A stretch of 64,000 nt of DNA from Proales similis (Eukaryota; Rotifera; Eurotatoria; Ploima; Proalidae), in assembly GCA_019059635.1 (NCBI GenBank), contig JAGVRJ010000011.1, forward strand, positions 310,001-374,000. Direction: 5' to 3'. The notes beneath the pieces were generated by a model, which ran no database searches, had not been told where the DNA came from, and was given only the letters and a program-made list of their open reading frames with translations. Within the stretch, counting starts at the first letter, position 1, and the number at the start of each line of letters is the position of its first letter. This document shows positions 47,993-58,948 of this stretch, piece by piece. Both the position numbers and the translations under genes were made by a program.

Positions 47993-48019
47993 AATAAACA
48001 CGTTTTTTTTTTTTTGCAG
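47993..48019 (+). terminator. Poly(A) signal immediately followed by a T-tract acceptor
   Basis: AATAAA (47993-47998) ends EXOC8. A run of thirteen T (48003-48015) ending in GCAG (48016-48019) follows directly. This is the arrangement seen between genes in trans-spliced operons of worms and tunicates; here it could equally be a 3' end beside a leader-intron acceptor. Confidence 0.5.
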
Positions 48020-48159
48020 TCTCTTTTCTTATTGATCAAATCGAATCGGCCTAGCGACCGAGTCCGTATCCTTTCACACTTTCCAAACATTCTGAGTTCA
48101 AGCGACTCGTTTAATTCAAGTTTTTTTCTAGTTCATTTTGTCAGAAGCTTCATTTCAGA

Positions 48160-48429
48160 ATGGGAAAACGCGGACGAAAGCCAGGCACCAAGCAGGACGG
48201 CATTTCCAAGCTGGAGCGAAGTAGAATGAGCGCCCGCGAGTGCAGAGTGCGCAAGAAGCTCCGCTATGAGTACCTCGAAGAGCTCGTGCAGGATCGAGAG
48301 AAGGCGATCGCCGCCCTGCAGCATGAGCTCGAGCTCTATCGCAAAGTGTGCGAGCAAATCGACAGCGGCAAAATTACCGACGAGCTGCGTCAACTTGTCG
48401 ACTCGGAGCTTTTCAACAGCCAAAACTAG
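48160..48429 (+). CDS. CREBL2: bZIP factor CREBL2 / REPTOR-BP
   Basis: REPTOR-BP/CREBL2 is a small bZIP partner of REPTOR that drives the transcriptional response to TORC1 inhibition in flies. One exon encodes 89 residues. It begins MGKRGRKPG, then KLERSRMSARECRVRKKLRY as the basic region and YLEELVQDREKAIAALQHEL as a short leucine zipper, and ends SGKITDELRQLVDSE. The near-identity of LERSRxSARECRxRKKLRYxYLEELV to animal CREBL2 makes the call firm. A CATTTCAG acceptor lies one base before the ATG, so the mRNA leader must come from a leader exon or a spliced leader. Confidence 0.95.
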   Translation: MGKRGRKPGTKQDGISKLERSRMSARECRVRKKLRYEYLEELVQDREKAIAALQHELELYRKVCEQIDSGKITDELRQLVDSELFNSQN

Positions 48430-48831
48430 AGCCGTCGTTCAGCTTGTCGATGGATTTCCTGACCGACCCGTTGGTCGTCCGACTGTTTCATAATATTGCT
48501 TCATAACTTTTAAATGTTCTGGATTTTCTTTTTAGAATAAATAAGCTCTTGGGCGCCTTAGAGTTCTGTCAACATATTGTTTACTGGTCGCGATCTATAT
48601 AAGACAACAAACGCGATTGACACTTGATTACACTTGATTGAAGACGAGAAATAAAAAGAGAGAAACTGAATTGAAAGAAGAGCACAATCACAATTAAACG
48701 AACAACGAGGACAACAGCAAAGCGAACTGAGTTTGACGGAGACAACAGCTGAGGCTCGATGCCGAGCCGAGAGAGAGAGTGCAGACGCTCATCGGTGAAG
48801 TCTGAGCGCCAGGCCCATGTTCAGGTTGTTG
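48430..48831. other. Convergent 3' flank, CREBL2 / GPCR
   Basis: Poly(A)-type AATAAA lies near 48536 and again near 48650. A GA tract lies near 48768. No gene is seen. Confidence 0.45.
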
Positions 48832-50594
48832 TTATAGTAGCCCATTCTGTTGCTCCTGGGCAGCCTTGAGTCGAAATTGCCTGAAACCAAATGCAAGCGA
48901 AGAGCTCACGGTCGCAAGCTGGCTAGTTACCTTCTGAATAGAAGCGAAGAAGTCTTGTACGACTCGCGTCTTCTCCATTCTCGTCTGGTCTCGCATTTAC
49001 AGCAGAATATCAATGAATAGACATCTGACTGAAGCGCTCGTTAGGTCGGTGTTTGCAGCCAGAGAGGCCAATAAAGCCAGAAAAGAAGGCAAAAGCTTAC
49101 GCGAAAGTTCTTGTTCGAAAAGCCATAAATAAATGGATTCAGAGTGCAGTTGGCCTGTTTTAGATTCGATTTAAGAGAAGCGAACGAGCGAGAGAGAGAG
49201 TGAACAGGGCGCCTACCATGGCCAGCCAATGAGCCGAGTAAAAGTACCAGAGCGCGTTGGGCATGCTCTCTAGCCAACGTGTGAAATCAGAGATGAGGAA
49301 GAAGGCGTGCAGTGGTAGCCAGCACAGCGTGAATGCACACACCAGCACGATGAGCATTTTGATCACCTGATTGATGGAATCGAGCAATTAAATTATTATT
49401 ATGCAATTAAAATCGGACAGAACGACGACTGAAGAAAGAGGGCGTTTAGCGAGTACTTGCCTTGCTCTTCGACCGATTGTAGTTCATATCTCTACTCTGA
49501 TCCGCATTGCCCGGATAGTTGGTCTGCTTGATGATGAACGCCACTCGGGTGTAAGTGTAGCCTTTTTGCTTTACGCTCAGACTTGGTCTCGAACCCGAAG
49601 CGGGACATTTCACTCACCCAATATGAACACTGGAATCAGGTAGACGGCGAAAAAGTTGAACAACGTGTAAGTTTGACGAGTGCTCTTGGAGCTCCAGTTC
49701 TCGTTGCACGTGTATGTTGTAATCTCTTTGACGATCGACTGGTTGAAAACCAACGAGGCGTTCAAGCCCGAGCCGAAGTAGGAGCGGTCATAGGTCGGGT
49801 GCTTCTCGGGCTGTAGACGCGCCACGAACAATTGGACAGATGCGAGCAATATCGACACGAGCCAAACAAGCAGAATGGCCACTTTTCTTCGACGATGGTT
49901 GTTGCGAGTTTTCAGCGGCGATCTAACTGCCACGTATCTGAGCAAGAGTACGCGCCGCGTGTGTGAGTTTTTCCAACACCACTGACGAGTGCATAAACTT
50001 ACCGATCGATGCCGATGGCCACCATTGTGTAGATGCTCAGGGAGACGGTGAGCACTTGCTTGAACAGCACTTGTGAGGCGGTCGATGAGTGAAGCTCGAG
50101 CAGGTTATATCAGCATATGGGCACCCACCTATGGGACACATGACACTGCCAAATATCCACTTTTTGAGCAGAGCCTGTGCAAATGTGAACGGCATGCAAA
50201 CAGTTGACATTAAAAAGTCGGCGACGGCCAAATTGAACAGAAACAAGGAGAGATCGGTCTTGGAGCCGTAGCCGAAAAAGAAGACTAGAATGACGATCAG
50301 GTTGGTGACTATGGCCGTCAGGGTGGATATTGTGTAGACGGCACACATGAATATGAATATGGGGCTTTTCATGTTCACTCCGGGCGACATGTCGTCGCTA
50401 TCTAATTCGCCGTACGAGGCTGTCGATGACAGAAGCGACATGTTTTCCCAGTGATTTGAAGTCAGCCTGTAGAGGGTCTCGAGCTCAATCTCAAGCAGAT
50501 CTTGCTGGGTCCTCGTTCGTCTGGCCTCTTTCGACCAGAAGCAGCTGGTGCACAAAAATAGAACAGCAACGGCTAGCACGTCTCTTGCTCTCAT
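48832..50594 (-). CDS. Class A (rhodopsin-like) GPCR, neuropeptide receptor type
   Basis: The ATG at 50592-50594 opens a hydrophobic leader (MRARDVLAVAVLFLCTSCF). TM1 is ISTLTAIVTNLIVILVFFF and TM2 contains NLAVADFL. TM3 continues after an intron as VSLSIYTMVAIGIDRYVAV (DRY at the inner end). TM4 is VAILLVWLVSILLASVQLF, then an extracellular loop with Cys and N-glycosylation sites, then TM5 (FNFFAVYLIPVFIL). TM6 has FTLCWLPLHAFF, and TM7 NCTLNPFIYGFSNKNFR with the NPxxY motif. Following exons give a Cys- and Arg-rich tail (FCCKCETRREWRRR), ending QNGLL with TAA at 48832-48834. CWLPLH and NPFIY fit the tachykinin/NPY/RYamide/SIFamide group of peptide receptors. The ligand cannot be told from the sequence. 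Confidence 0.85.
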
Positions 50595-53500
50595 CGTGGC
50601 TACAGGTTCGAGGAGTCTGGTGTCGGCAGCATGTTATCATCCAGAAGCGTCGGTGGTTGCAGTTGTTGTTTATCGTCGGCCAAATCTTATCTAAACGATG
50701 CCCAGTGATGATATGTTTTATGAATGGCTCAGTTGCTGAACCTCACACACACACACACACAGACTTCATAAATCATAGAGCGACGCGACTTGAAAACAAG
50801 CACATCGCATGCGCGGCACCGCTCTCTCTCACTTTTGGTCAATGATTCCTTCATATTTAATCAAAATTCGCTACTCAATAGTCCGACAAAAATAATTAGA
50901 GATGGGGAGCTTGTGAGAAACCTGGCGGCTCGCGGCCTGATTTAGACTTGCATCAATCAAGAAACGCTTGGGAGGCGCCTCATGCGCCTAGCCAGGAGTC
51001 GTTTAATTGGCACAAAAGCGGCCGAGCAGCAATCAGACGGTCTGTTCTTGCGCTAAAGTTACAATCAATCGACTTGGATGTGTGACCTCACGCATTAGAC
51101 GAAAGAATGCCAGTCAGTGATATTTAATCATATCGGCGCAAGATCGAAGGCAAAGCTGAACTTTCGATGCGCACTCTGCCAGTTTGAGCGTGAGTGCATG
51201 AGCGAGCGAGCAAGTGAGTGAGTGGGTGTGATTAGGCGTTAAAATATCATCATATGATGGGCGCTTTTAACTCAGCAGCCGACTGACTGGCAAGCGGAGC
51301 GCTGGAAAAGCCCGAGGCGATTGGTGCAAGCTGACGACGATCGAACATCCAAATCGATTAAAAATGAAAAAATGCGGATACGAGTAAAAAGCGACGACCT
51401 TTTCTGCGATTATCGCCACTGAGGTCTCTATTTGGATAGCCTGCCTGCCTGTCTATACTATTCACTTGTATTCAGCTGCTCGGCTCGTGTGCAATTGACG
51501 GTTGTGAAAGCTCCTTAAGGACAGCTTGACGTCGTCAATTAGCGCGGTTCAGAAAGCGCGTGCGATTGTCAGAACAATTACGTTCTAGACAAGTTCGATT
51601 GCAGAAATTGCCATTACGGTTGGAGTGCTCGAAATCGGGACAAGCAGGCCAGACAATCAATAGTGCACAAGCATATCCAACAAAGGTCCATTTGGCTTGT
51701 TTTTCGGATAGACCATAATTTCATGGCACTGAACTGAGGTAATGAACAAGTTGGCAGACAGCAGCACCGCATCGACAGCACGCAATGTGTACTTAATTTT
51801 CCTTGTTTCTCGCCGCTCTCTGGGCTCGCCTTTTCTCTTCTGGTTCGCTCGACTAGTTCGCAATGCAAGCGTTTCCCGCTGCAAATAAAACGCCGATATG
51901 AAACGAAGCAAATCGCGCACATAGAGCAGGCTGGCTGCGTAATTTGGTTAAAAGTGGATGCTGTTTACTGGAGACCAACTCAAGTTTGGATTCGCTTTGA
52001 TGTGAAAGGAAACAAGAGCATCCAATGAATAGCAGTCGCTACAGTCACAAGCGCAGTGACAGAAATAGCTCGTTCTAACAACAGATAATAAGCGACTCGA
52101 GCGCACTCGTGAATAAACTACAATTCGATTTCGCTAACGACCGTCTAGTTCTGTTCTTCCTCTTTTTCTAAATCGAATTGGCCTTGTTATCGCCTCTAAG
52201 TGCTGCTGCTGCTGCTACTCGGGCTAGACGTCGTTTTTTGCCGAATGGGTAAACACAATCAAAAGAGGCTGCACTTTAGACAGAGAGAGAGAGAGTGAGC
52301 AGAATTCGACTGGGATCGGAGAAAGAAAGCAAAAACAGAACCGAAAATAAAATGAGAAAGATGAAAACAAGAACAAGAAGATAAAAAGAGCAAGAAAATA
52401 AAAAGCAAGACTGAGAGAGAGTGAGAGAGATTGATTTAATAACAAAGCAATGGACCAAGACTAGGCCGAGGCCGCGTACGAGCAAGAATGCTAGAGTGAC
52501 TAAACAATCGGCCGACTCGAATGCCGATTTGAGAAAGGCAATAGACAGGAATATTGAATGAACATGAATAAAGATGGGGAGGAAACAGAGCGGGAGAAAG
52601 AGAGAGAGAGGGCCAAGAAGAGTGGAAAAGGGAAGAGAGGGGTGTGAGCGAAAACGGAATATGCAGAAGCTGATTGAAGCAAACCAAATGGCGAATACGA
52701 ATTGAAACGTTGAAAGCATCAGAAACATCCACGAGCGGCCTAGAATTGAGTTCTAATCTGAATTGATTTGGGAAATCAACAACGCAGACACTTGCAAATA
52801 TCATGCCGCTTCTTCAATCAATGACGCGCCTAGCCACCCGCAAAGTGAACCTTTACCCGATGTTGAGCAACTCGGCAAGAAAGTGAGCGAGTGAGTGAGA
52901 GTCTGCCTGTAGAACAGGATCCAACTCTAATTGAACTCTCTCTCTCTCTCTCACTCACTATTAAGGAGCCTTCCTCTAAACCTCGACGAATTTAATAAAG
53001 CGCGCCCAGAGAAGCTCATAAATAAACATTAGAAGGAACATATTCCCACAACAAGCCCTTGCCCTGCCGCTCTAGCAGCCTCTGGCCTTGAGCGCAAGCC
53101 GGGCTCAAATGCCACTCGACGCCACCAGATTAGTTCTCTTGCCCGCACGGTGCTCTCCTCCTTCCCATAGCTTGTCGGCAAATGCTCACGGCGTCCAACA
53201 TGTTACCTCCTCTTGATCTACACTGCCTCCTGATCTACACTGAATCGGTTGTTTGCCGAGAAAACCACCAAATTGGCCCGTGCCAAATTTCCAATCAAGT
53301 CTTATCAACAATTTCGAACGAGCAAACTTCAATAGAGGCAAATTTCGACCCAAATGCGGGTCCTTCTGGCCTTGTTTAGTAGAGAGTGCGAGGTGGCTGA
53401 CTCGCTCTTCGGGTCATGATTTATTCATTTTCAAACACAAATCGAAGTTTATTTGAACTTGATGTGAAACAGCGACGCAAGCAAGTCGCAAGCAGCAGCC

Positions 53501-54532
53501 TGGTTTGAACTCTAAAGCGTATGGCGGGCAAAACTGCCCTAAAGCACAAAAAGCGACGGTTCGTTAAGGCATTGTTGGCAATCGCGTGTGGGCGTGCGCG
53601 TTCGCGCTTACGCCAACTTGCTCCACAAATATTTTCATCGAAACTTCTAGAACGAGTCGCTTTGATTGGAGGCAAGTCGACTGGCTTCCCTTCTTTCTTT
53701 CGCGAGCTGGATTATTATGCGCGAATACGATTACATAATTTGATCGCGGCTGCATTTCAAATGAAGACTTTTTCAACTTGGCTAACGACTCACGTGCCGA
53801 CAACTGATGATCTTATGCTGGGCGGGCTCATGGCTGCGCACGCTCGTGCCATTGTTGCTTGGTTTTGTACCTCGGTCGAATTCGAGCTAGACGAACAGAA
53901 TTTGCTGGCAAATTGAGGAAATAGTGGAGAATTCGCTTTCCCAAAAACAGAATAGCCGCCACTTGCTGAATGTTGTGTTCAAGGCGTTTTTCTTCTTCCT
54001 CGTCGGATATATATTCGAGTCCTCTCACCATGTTCATAGGCTGTCTGCTCGACGCATTCGCCTATTTATTCATTTCGACCTTAGGCATTCACGTGCTGTG
54101 AGCGCACTTATGCATTCAGGTGTGTGCATGTTAAGTCACGTTTTGAAGCGAGCTTGCCTTACGCAAGCGCAGACAGCTATTATGCAACCCGGCGCATGCG
54201 CACTGGCGCTCAAGAATTGTCGAGAAGCAGTTTATAGGAGGCAAGCCTAATCATTAGGCGCTCATTTTGTGTTTTGATCACTTTTAGCTGTCACAGTATT
54301 TTTCATAAAATTCATTTCGTTTCCTTTCGGCCTGCCTAGATAGAATCTATGATCGCTTGACGGCTCACTTATTCGGCGACCCTAATAGACACAAAGAGAG
54401 AGAGAGAAAGAGAGGGAAATAGGAAAGGAGAAGGAAGCAAGCATATTCTGACTCTCCGTTCAAGCAGCAGCAATACAAGCAAACAGTCGAAACAAGCTAG
54501 TTGATCAGTCTAAGAAGCGATTGTTGAACGAA
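50595..54532. other. Longest gene-free region of the window (about 3.9 kb)
   Basis: Between the divergent GPCR and PABP-like genes I see no supported gene. It contains a CA microsatellite (50743-50761), a CT tract (about 52934-52953), a GA-rich block (about 52280-52430), a (CTG)n tract near 52203 and AT-rich stretches. One ORF at 53521-53916 (131 codons) has no domain. Its length compared with the usual 0.1-0.6 kb spacing suggests regulatory sequence or an unrecognised noncoding RNA. Confidence 0.5.
50743..50761 (+). repeat. CA microsatellite
   Basis: About nine CA units lie upstream of the GPCR gene. Confidence 0.85.
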
Positions 54533-55789
54533 ATGGTGCATTTCAAGCAGCAGCAGCAGACGAGCAACTTGAGATTGAGCGATTCAATCAATTCAATAGA
54601 GAACAACTCAAACGACCGAACAGTTTATTTGGGCGATTTGGCCATTGAGACCAACGAGCGTCAGCTGTTTGAGTACTTCGCGCTGCTCAACGTGCCCGTG
54701 GTGAGAATTGTCAAGCAGGCGCATTCGAGCTACGCTCATGTGACCTTCGAGAATGCGTTCATAGCCAAAATGTTTCTGGAGCAGGCGGTGATTTACATCA
54801 GCCAGCGGCCAGTGAGAGTGATGCCGTTCAACCAGCCGAACAATTTCGACCCGAACGCCAACTTGATAATTAAAAATCTCGAGTCCTACCTGAACGAGTC
54901 GCATCTCATTCAAAAGTTCAGCGTCTGCGGCGACATTCTGTCCTGCAAACTGGTTAGAGACGAGAACGGCAATAGCAAGTGCTACGCCTATTTGCAGTTC
55001 AAGCATCGCTCCAGCGCCGAACAGGCCATAGACCACTACAACAACACCTACTGGGACGAGCGTTGCGATCCGGACTATCGCTACAAGCAGTTTCAGCAGC
55101 GAATCGCCTTCTTGAAGAGCAATCGAGCCCTAACAAGCGAGATCGAGATGCTGCAGAACGAAATGATGATGACGCCCAAGATCGGCAAGAAGATCTATGT
55201 CGGCGTCTTCAAGCGCAAGGACGAGTACAGCAAGCTGAAATCGGAGAAAGAGGGCAAGCCGTCAAACTTGTACGTGAAAAACTTTGGTACAAGCTTCGGC
55301 GACCGAGAGCTCTTCAACTTGTTCAAGCAGTTCGGCAGCATAAAGAGCGCCAAAGTGAGACGCATGAAGATGGGCTCGATCGACAAGCCGCTCGGCTGCG
55401 GCTTCGTTGACTTTGAGCATCCGGAAGACGCGGAGCGCGCGCGCCAGGCCCTGGACGGCTACGAGCTTCCTCAGCTCAAGCGAGTGATTTCCGTCACGTT
55501 TGCCGACTGCAAGAGCCGTCGAGCGCGCAAGAAGATCGAAGAGGAGGAGAAGCGAATGGCGGCCGGTGAGAGTCTCTCAAGCGCCTCGAGCAGCTCTTCG
55601 CCAGCGCCCAGCGAGTCGGACAGGAGCGAACTGCCGTTCAGAACAAGAGAAGATTCGCTTTCGTCTGATTCGTCAAACGAGTCGCCGGAGGCTTGCTGGC
55701 GCGAAAACTGGTGCAAATTACTGCAAACGAGCGCTTGGAGCGAGTACAAGCTGTTCGATCAGACCTGTGCCAGCGTACTCGAGCTGTAG
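54533..55789 (+). CDS. Divergent three-RRM poly(A)-binding-protein-like protein
   Basis: A single exon of 418 residues starts at ATG 54533; upstream in-frame TTG codons are not starts. RRM1 (TVYLGDLAIETNERQLFEYF; RNP1 YAHVTFEN), RRM2 (NLIIKNLESYLNESHLIQKF; RNP1 KCYAYLQFKH) and RRM3 (NLYVKNFGTSFGDRELFNLF; RNP1 LGCGFVDFEH) are all clear. KKIYVGVFKRKDE and SNLYVKNFG between RRM2 and RRM3 copy the PABPC linker (KVFVGRFKSRKE..NVYIKNFG). The fourth RRM and the C-terminal MLLE domain of PABPC are missing, replaced by a Ser-rich tail. About 40 extra residues split RRM2 before its last strand. The protein probably binds RNA, perhaps in the germline. It may be a retroposed and diverged PABP copy. Confidence 0.82.
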   Translation: MVHFKQQQQTSNLRLSDSINSIENNSNDRTVYLGDLAIETNERQLFEYFALLNVPVVRIVKQAHSSYAHVTFENAFIAKMFLEQAVIYISQRPVRVMPFNQPNNFDPNANLIIKNLESYLNESHLIQKFSVCGDILSCKLVRDENGNSKCYAYLQFKHRSSAEQAIDHYNNTYWDERCDPDYRYKQFQQRIAFLKSNRALTSEIEMLQNEMMMTPKIGKKIYVGVFKRKDEYSKLKSEKEGKPSNLYVKNFGTSFGDRELFNLFKQFGSIKSAKVRRMKMGSIDKPLGCGFVDFEHPEDAERARQALDGYELPQLKRVISVTFADCKSRRARKKIEEEEKRMAAGESLSSASSSSSPAPSESDRSELPFRTREDSLSSDSSNESPEACWRENWCKLLQTSAWSEYKLFDQTCASVLEL

Positions 55790-56633
55790 ACGCAATGCTG
55801 GCCTTCTAAAGGCTCTACTCTCGTCGTTGTTTCTTTTTCTCGCCGTTATGCAGCAGCATGGCAATCGTCAAGCTACAGCCACGTTACTATTCAATTGTGT
55901 AGATTCCAAACAAGAGCAACAAAAAAGAATTATTTTTATGCGCAGTCTAATGCTGACAAACAAAAATAAATATGGACCAGACGATAATGTTGCAATCGTG
56001 TGCCAGCCACGTTACTATTCAATCGTGTGCCAGTGTCTGTGTGTTTAGAGTTTCCCGGCGATTTAAGCAATTTGTACAACACACACAGAGCCGATGATGA
56101 GTGAGCGAAGAGATTAATGATAAAGTTCCCTCATGTTCAACTTGCTCCATTTACCTTTTTCTCTTTTCCCATTCTATCTTGTTATTATCATGCATATACA
56201 CTTGTGACTACTTTTCGTTTTCCTTCTCTTTTTTTTCGGATTTAATTCATTTTTAGTCAGTTTAAAACAAAAAAAAGCCGCAATAAAAGCGTTCAATCAA
56301 AAAAAAAAGCCGCCTCTACGCTTTCCAGCAGAAGTCGTTGATGCTTTTCTCTATCTCTTTCGCTCTCCGATCGTCTATGACAGGCCCCCCATCCAGCTGG
56401 TTCTGGTTTGCCTCTCGTCAGATGAAAATCAACGCATGAAGGCGACCAATATTTGTTTTGAAAATGTTGTTATGAAAGCAGACAGCGGCTGACGCGGTTT
56501 CAAACTGTTTGTCTGGAATGAGCTGCATGCGATGAGCCTCAATCCGGCTCTACTTTGCTGGGAGTTGCGGTTTAAATACCGGCAAACGAGACGAGACGAA
56601 CACATTGTGCCAAAGCGGCTAAACTGACAGACA
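55790..56633. other. Intergenic region, PABP-like / protease 1
   Basis: The PABP-like 3' end has several AATAAA-type signals, e.g. near 55967 and 56280. A direct repeat (CCACGTTACTATTCAAT-like) occurs near 55879 and 56007. The protease promoter is at the far end. No gene is seen. Confidence 0.5.
56571..56578 (+). promoter_or_regulatory. TATA-like TTTAAATA of protease 1
   Basis: It lies 56 bases upstream of the ATG, consistent with a core promoter and a short leader. The same string precedes the mucin gene. Confidence 0.5.
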
Positions 56634-57595
56634 ATGATTCAGGCATTCATCATTCCGGGCGTTTTGCTCGGACTAATTGCATTTGCGGGCACCATCGGTG
56701 GACTCTTCATGCTTCTTAAGCCTAAACCAAATCAAGACACATTCGATTCGCCCTGGGTTCTAAACACGACCGAATTGAACACTCAATGTGGCTACAGCAT
56801 GCCGGAGGCATCGCGAATTATTGGCGGCTCTTCCAGCTCCATTCACAAGTACCCGTGGATCGTGAGTCTGCGCGACTCAGCTCTGTACCATTTCTGCGGT
56901 GGAGCACTCATCGATCATCAGACGGTGCTCACCGCCCAGCATTGTCTGAACAGAAACCAGCCGACTGACTTTACTCGAGTCTTCGTCGTGATCGGAGAAG
57001 CTAATTCAAGCAGCAAGTCAATAGCGAGCGAAAGGATTTTCGGCGTCAAATCAGTTTACCTGAAAAACGGCTTCGACCACGACGCGTTGGCTGAGGGAAA
57101 TGATTTGGCGTTAATTCAACTTGACCGGCCAGTGCCGTTCAACCTTGCCTCGTTCATTTGTCTGCCCAAGCCGGCTGATCCGTTGCCAGCCCTTATGACC
57201 GTGGCCGGTTGGTAAGTAGTTCATTAGCGTTTCGTTTTGATCCGCATTCAATTTGCCTTTGAAGGGGAAGTGTCGACGGAATGAACGGAATTAAGCATTC
57301 ATCGGACAAGCTCAAAGAGGCCTCGCTGAACCAGTATTCTTCGCTTTGCAAAAGCGAACAAAACGAGCGTTTAATTTGCGCGGTGGGCAATGACGGCTAT
57401 TCAAACGTCTGCTTCGGTGACTCGGGCGGGCCGCTGATGGGCCAGGTTGACAATCGCTGGTTCATTTATGGCGTGACAAGCTACGTGACAGCAATCAACG
57501 ATGTTTGTACAAGCTATCTTCCATCACACTTTACTCGCGTTGATTTCTATTTGAATTGGATAAATGATGCAATTTACAAAAGCATGCAGACATAA
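56634..57595 (+). CDS. Membrane-tethered S1 serine protease 1 (type II)
   Basis: Exons 56634-57211 and 57265-57595 join across a 53-base GT-AG intron inside the AGW|GS block, giving 302 residues. An N-terminal membrane anchor (residues about 5-28, AFIIPGVLLGLIAFAGTIGG) with almost no cytosolic part is followed by a stalk. The activation site is R61-IIGG. The triad is His103 (in TAQHC, usually TAAHC), Asp157 (NDLAL) and Ser246 (GDSGGP), with the Cys pairs of chymotrypsin folds. The residue six before the Ser (position 189) is Asn240, not Asp, so trypsin specificity is not expected. The protein ends YLNWINDAIYK. It resembles the second protease at 61014 in its unusual pocket. Confidence 0.9.
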
Positions 57596-57987
57596 TAGGG
57601 AATTGACAAGGCCGACAAAATTAGCGAATAATAAAAAAGCAATCATCAATTGAGTCAAGCGAACGAGAACCACCTTTTCTAATTTTGTTTTTCATGCCTT
57701 TACATAAATATGCGGCAGAGAGATAGAAGCGAGAATTTCTTTTCATACTTCGCCTCGCCGAAGTTGTCTATTGATCAGAAGAGGAAAGGTTAAAACGAGC
57801 CCGAGAGATTGCAGAGCGAGAAAGAGCAGAACGACGAGAGCAAGGTTACGCAACTCCAATCCATGCGTTTAAATAGAAAGGATTGAAGTCGCAAAAAGAG
57901 GAGATAGAGGGGAACGCGCTCAGCCTCATGCTTGAGCGGTTTCAAGGCAGCATTGAATAGAATCGATTGGCAAGCAGTCGGCTACAG
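57596..57987. promoter_or_regulatory. Intergenic region with mucin promoter
   Basis: The protease 3' end has AATAAAAAA near 57630. TTTAAATAG at 57868-57876 may be the mucin core promoter. The mucin ATG follows an acceptor-like CTACAG directly. Confidence 0.45.
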
Positions 57988-58797
57988 ATGGCGAAAAAGG
58001 CAAAAGCGACCGACGCCAAGCCTGAGCCGGAGCGAAAGAGTCAGTTTTTTGCTGTCCGCGACTCTAAGAAGCTTTTGCGCCGACCGATTAACAAGAAGAA
58101 GGCTTTGCTGATCGGAATCGCTATTTGCGTGTTGGTTATAGTTATAATCGCGATTGTTGTGGGAGTCTTAATTTTCGTACTCAACAGAAGCTCTAATGGC
58201 TCATCACAGGAAACAACCACGTCAACAACCGTTGCCACCGGCTCGATTGCCACTACTACATCAGCCCAGACCACTTTAACGTCGACTGCTACAACGACCA
58301 CGGCCACAACGCCTACGACAACCACAGCCACAACGCCTACGACCACAGATACGACCACAGAGACAACCACGGCTACGACGCCTACGACAACCACGGCCAA
58401 GACGACCACGACCAAGACGACCACGACCAAAACGACCACGACCAAGACGACCACGGCTACGACAACAACGGCTACGACTACAGATACGAGCACGGATACG
58501 ACCACGGAGACGAATACCAATACGACCACGGCTTCAGATACGAGCACGGATACGAACACCAATACGACCACAGATACGAGCACGGAGACGACCACGGCTT
58601 CAGATTCGACCACGGAGACGACCACGGCTTCAGATTCGACCACGGAGACGACCACGGCTTCAGATACGAGCACGGGCACGGCCACAGATACGACAACAAC
58701 TACTGCAACGACGAATGCAAACGCCAAATCTCTCAAGCCCGTTCAAAGAAGACTACAAATCCCAGTTGAAATTTTGAAGGTCATCTTTGGAGTCTAA
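57988..58797 (+). CDS. Type II membrane mucin-like protein, Thr-rich
   Basis: One exon encodes 269 residues. The basic cytosolic start (MAKKAKATDAKPEPERK) is followed by a membrane span at about residues 39-62 (LLIGIAICVLVIVIIAIVVG). The outside part, residues about 65-245, is almost entirely Thr with Ser, Ala, Asp and Glu, and carries no Cys. Such a stretch is expected to be heavily O-glycosylated. It ends with a basic segment (VQRRLQIPVEILKVIFGV). The tandem 30-base units near its end show recent expansion. The start was set at the first ATG (57988), since an upstream in-frame TTG is not a start. No known domain is present. A role in a protective surface coat is an inference. Confidence 0.75.
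   Translation: MAKKAKATDAKPEPERKSQFFAVRDSKKLLRRPINKKKALLIGIAICVLVIVIIAIVVGVLIFVLNRSSNGSSQETTTSTTVATGSIATTTSAQTTLTSTATTTTATTPTTTTATTPTTTDTTTETTTATTPTTTTAKTTTTKTTTTKTTTTKTTTATTTTATTTDTSTDTTTETNTNTTTASDTSTDTNTNTTTDTSTETTTASDSTTETTTASDSTTETTTASDTSTGTATDTTTTTATTNANAKSLKPVQRRLQIPVEILKVIFGV
58585..58674 (+). repeat. Three tandem 30-base units in the mucin gene
   Basis: Units at 58585-58614, 58615-58644 and 58645-58674 are nearly identical. Each encodes ten residues (ETTTASDSTT type). Earlier shorter ACG/ACC-rich units fill most of the coding region. Confidence 0.85.
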
Positions 58798-58948
58798 TTG
58801 CTGATTAAAGGTGTTTAAAAACTAAGCAAGAGAAATGTTTTGATTGAAACTTTGGTGATTATAATTCTCATCATTTGGGTGTTAAAACAATAAAAGCTAA
58901 AAAGTAATCAAGCTCAATCTACGCAGTTTATTCTCGAAAACTTTCTTT

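Noticed and set aside
53521-53916. A 131-codon plus-strand ORF (MAGKTALKHKKRR..) in the gene desert
   Set aside because: No domain, no signal peptide, no supporting promoter or poly(A) layout, and composition like surrounding noncoding DNA. Kept only as a note.
58041-58736. A 231-codon minus-strand ORF rich in Val and Ser
   Set aside because: Antisense of the ACN Thr-repeat of the mucin gene; a low-complexity artefact.
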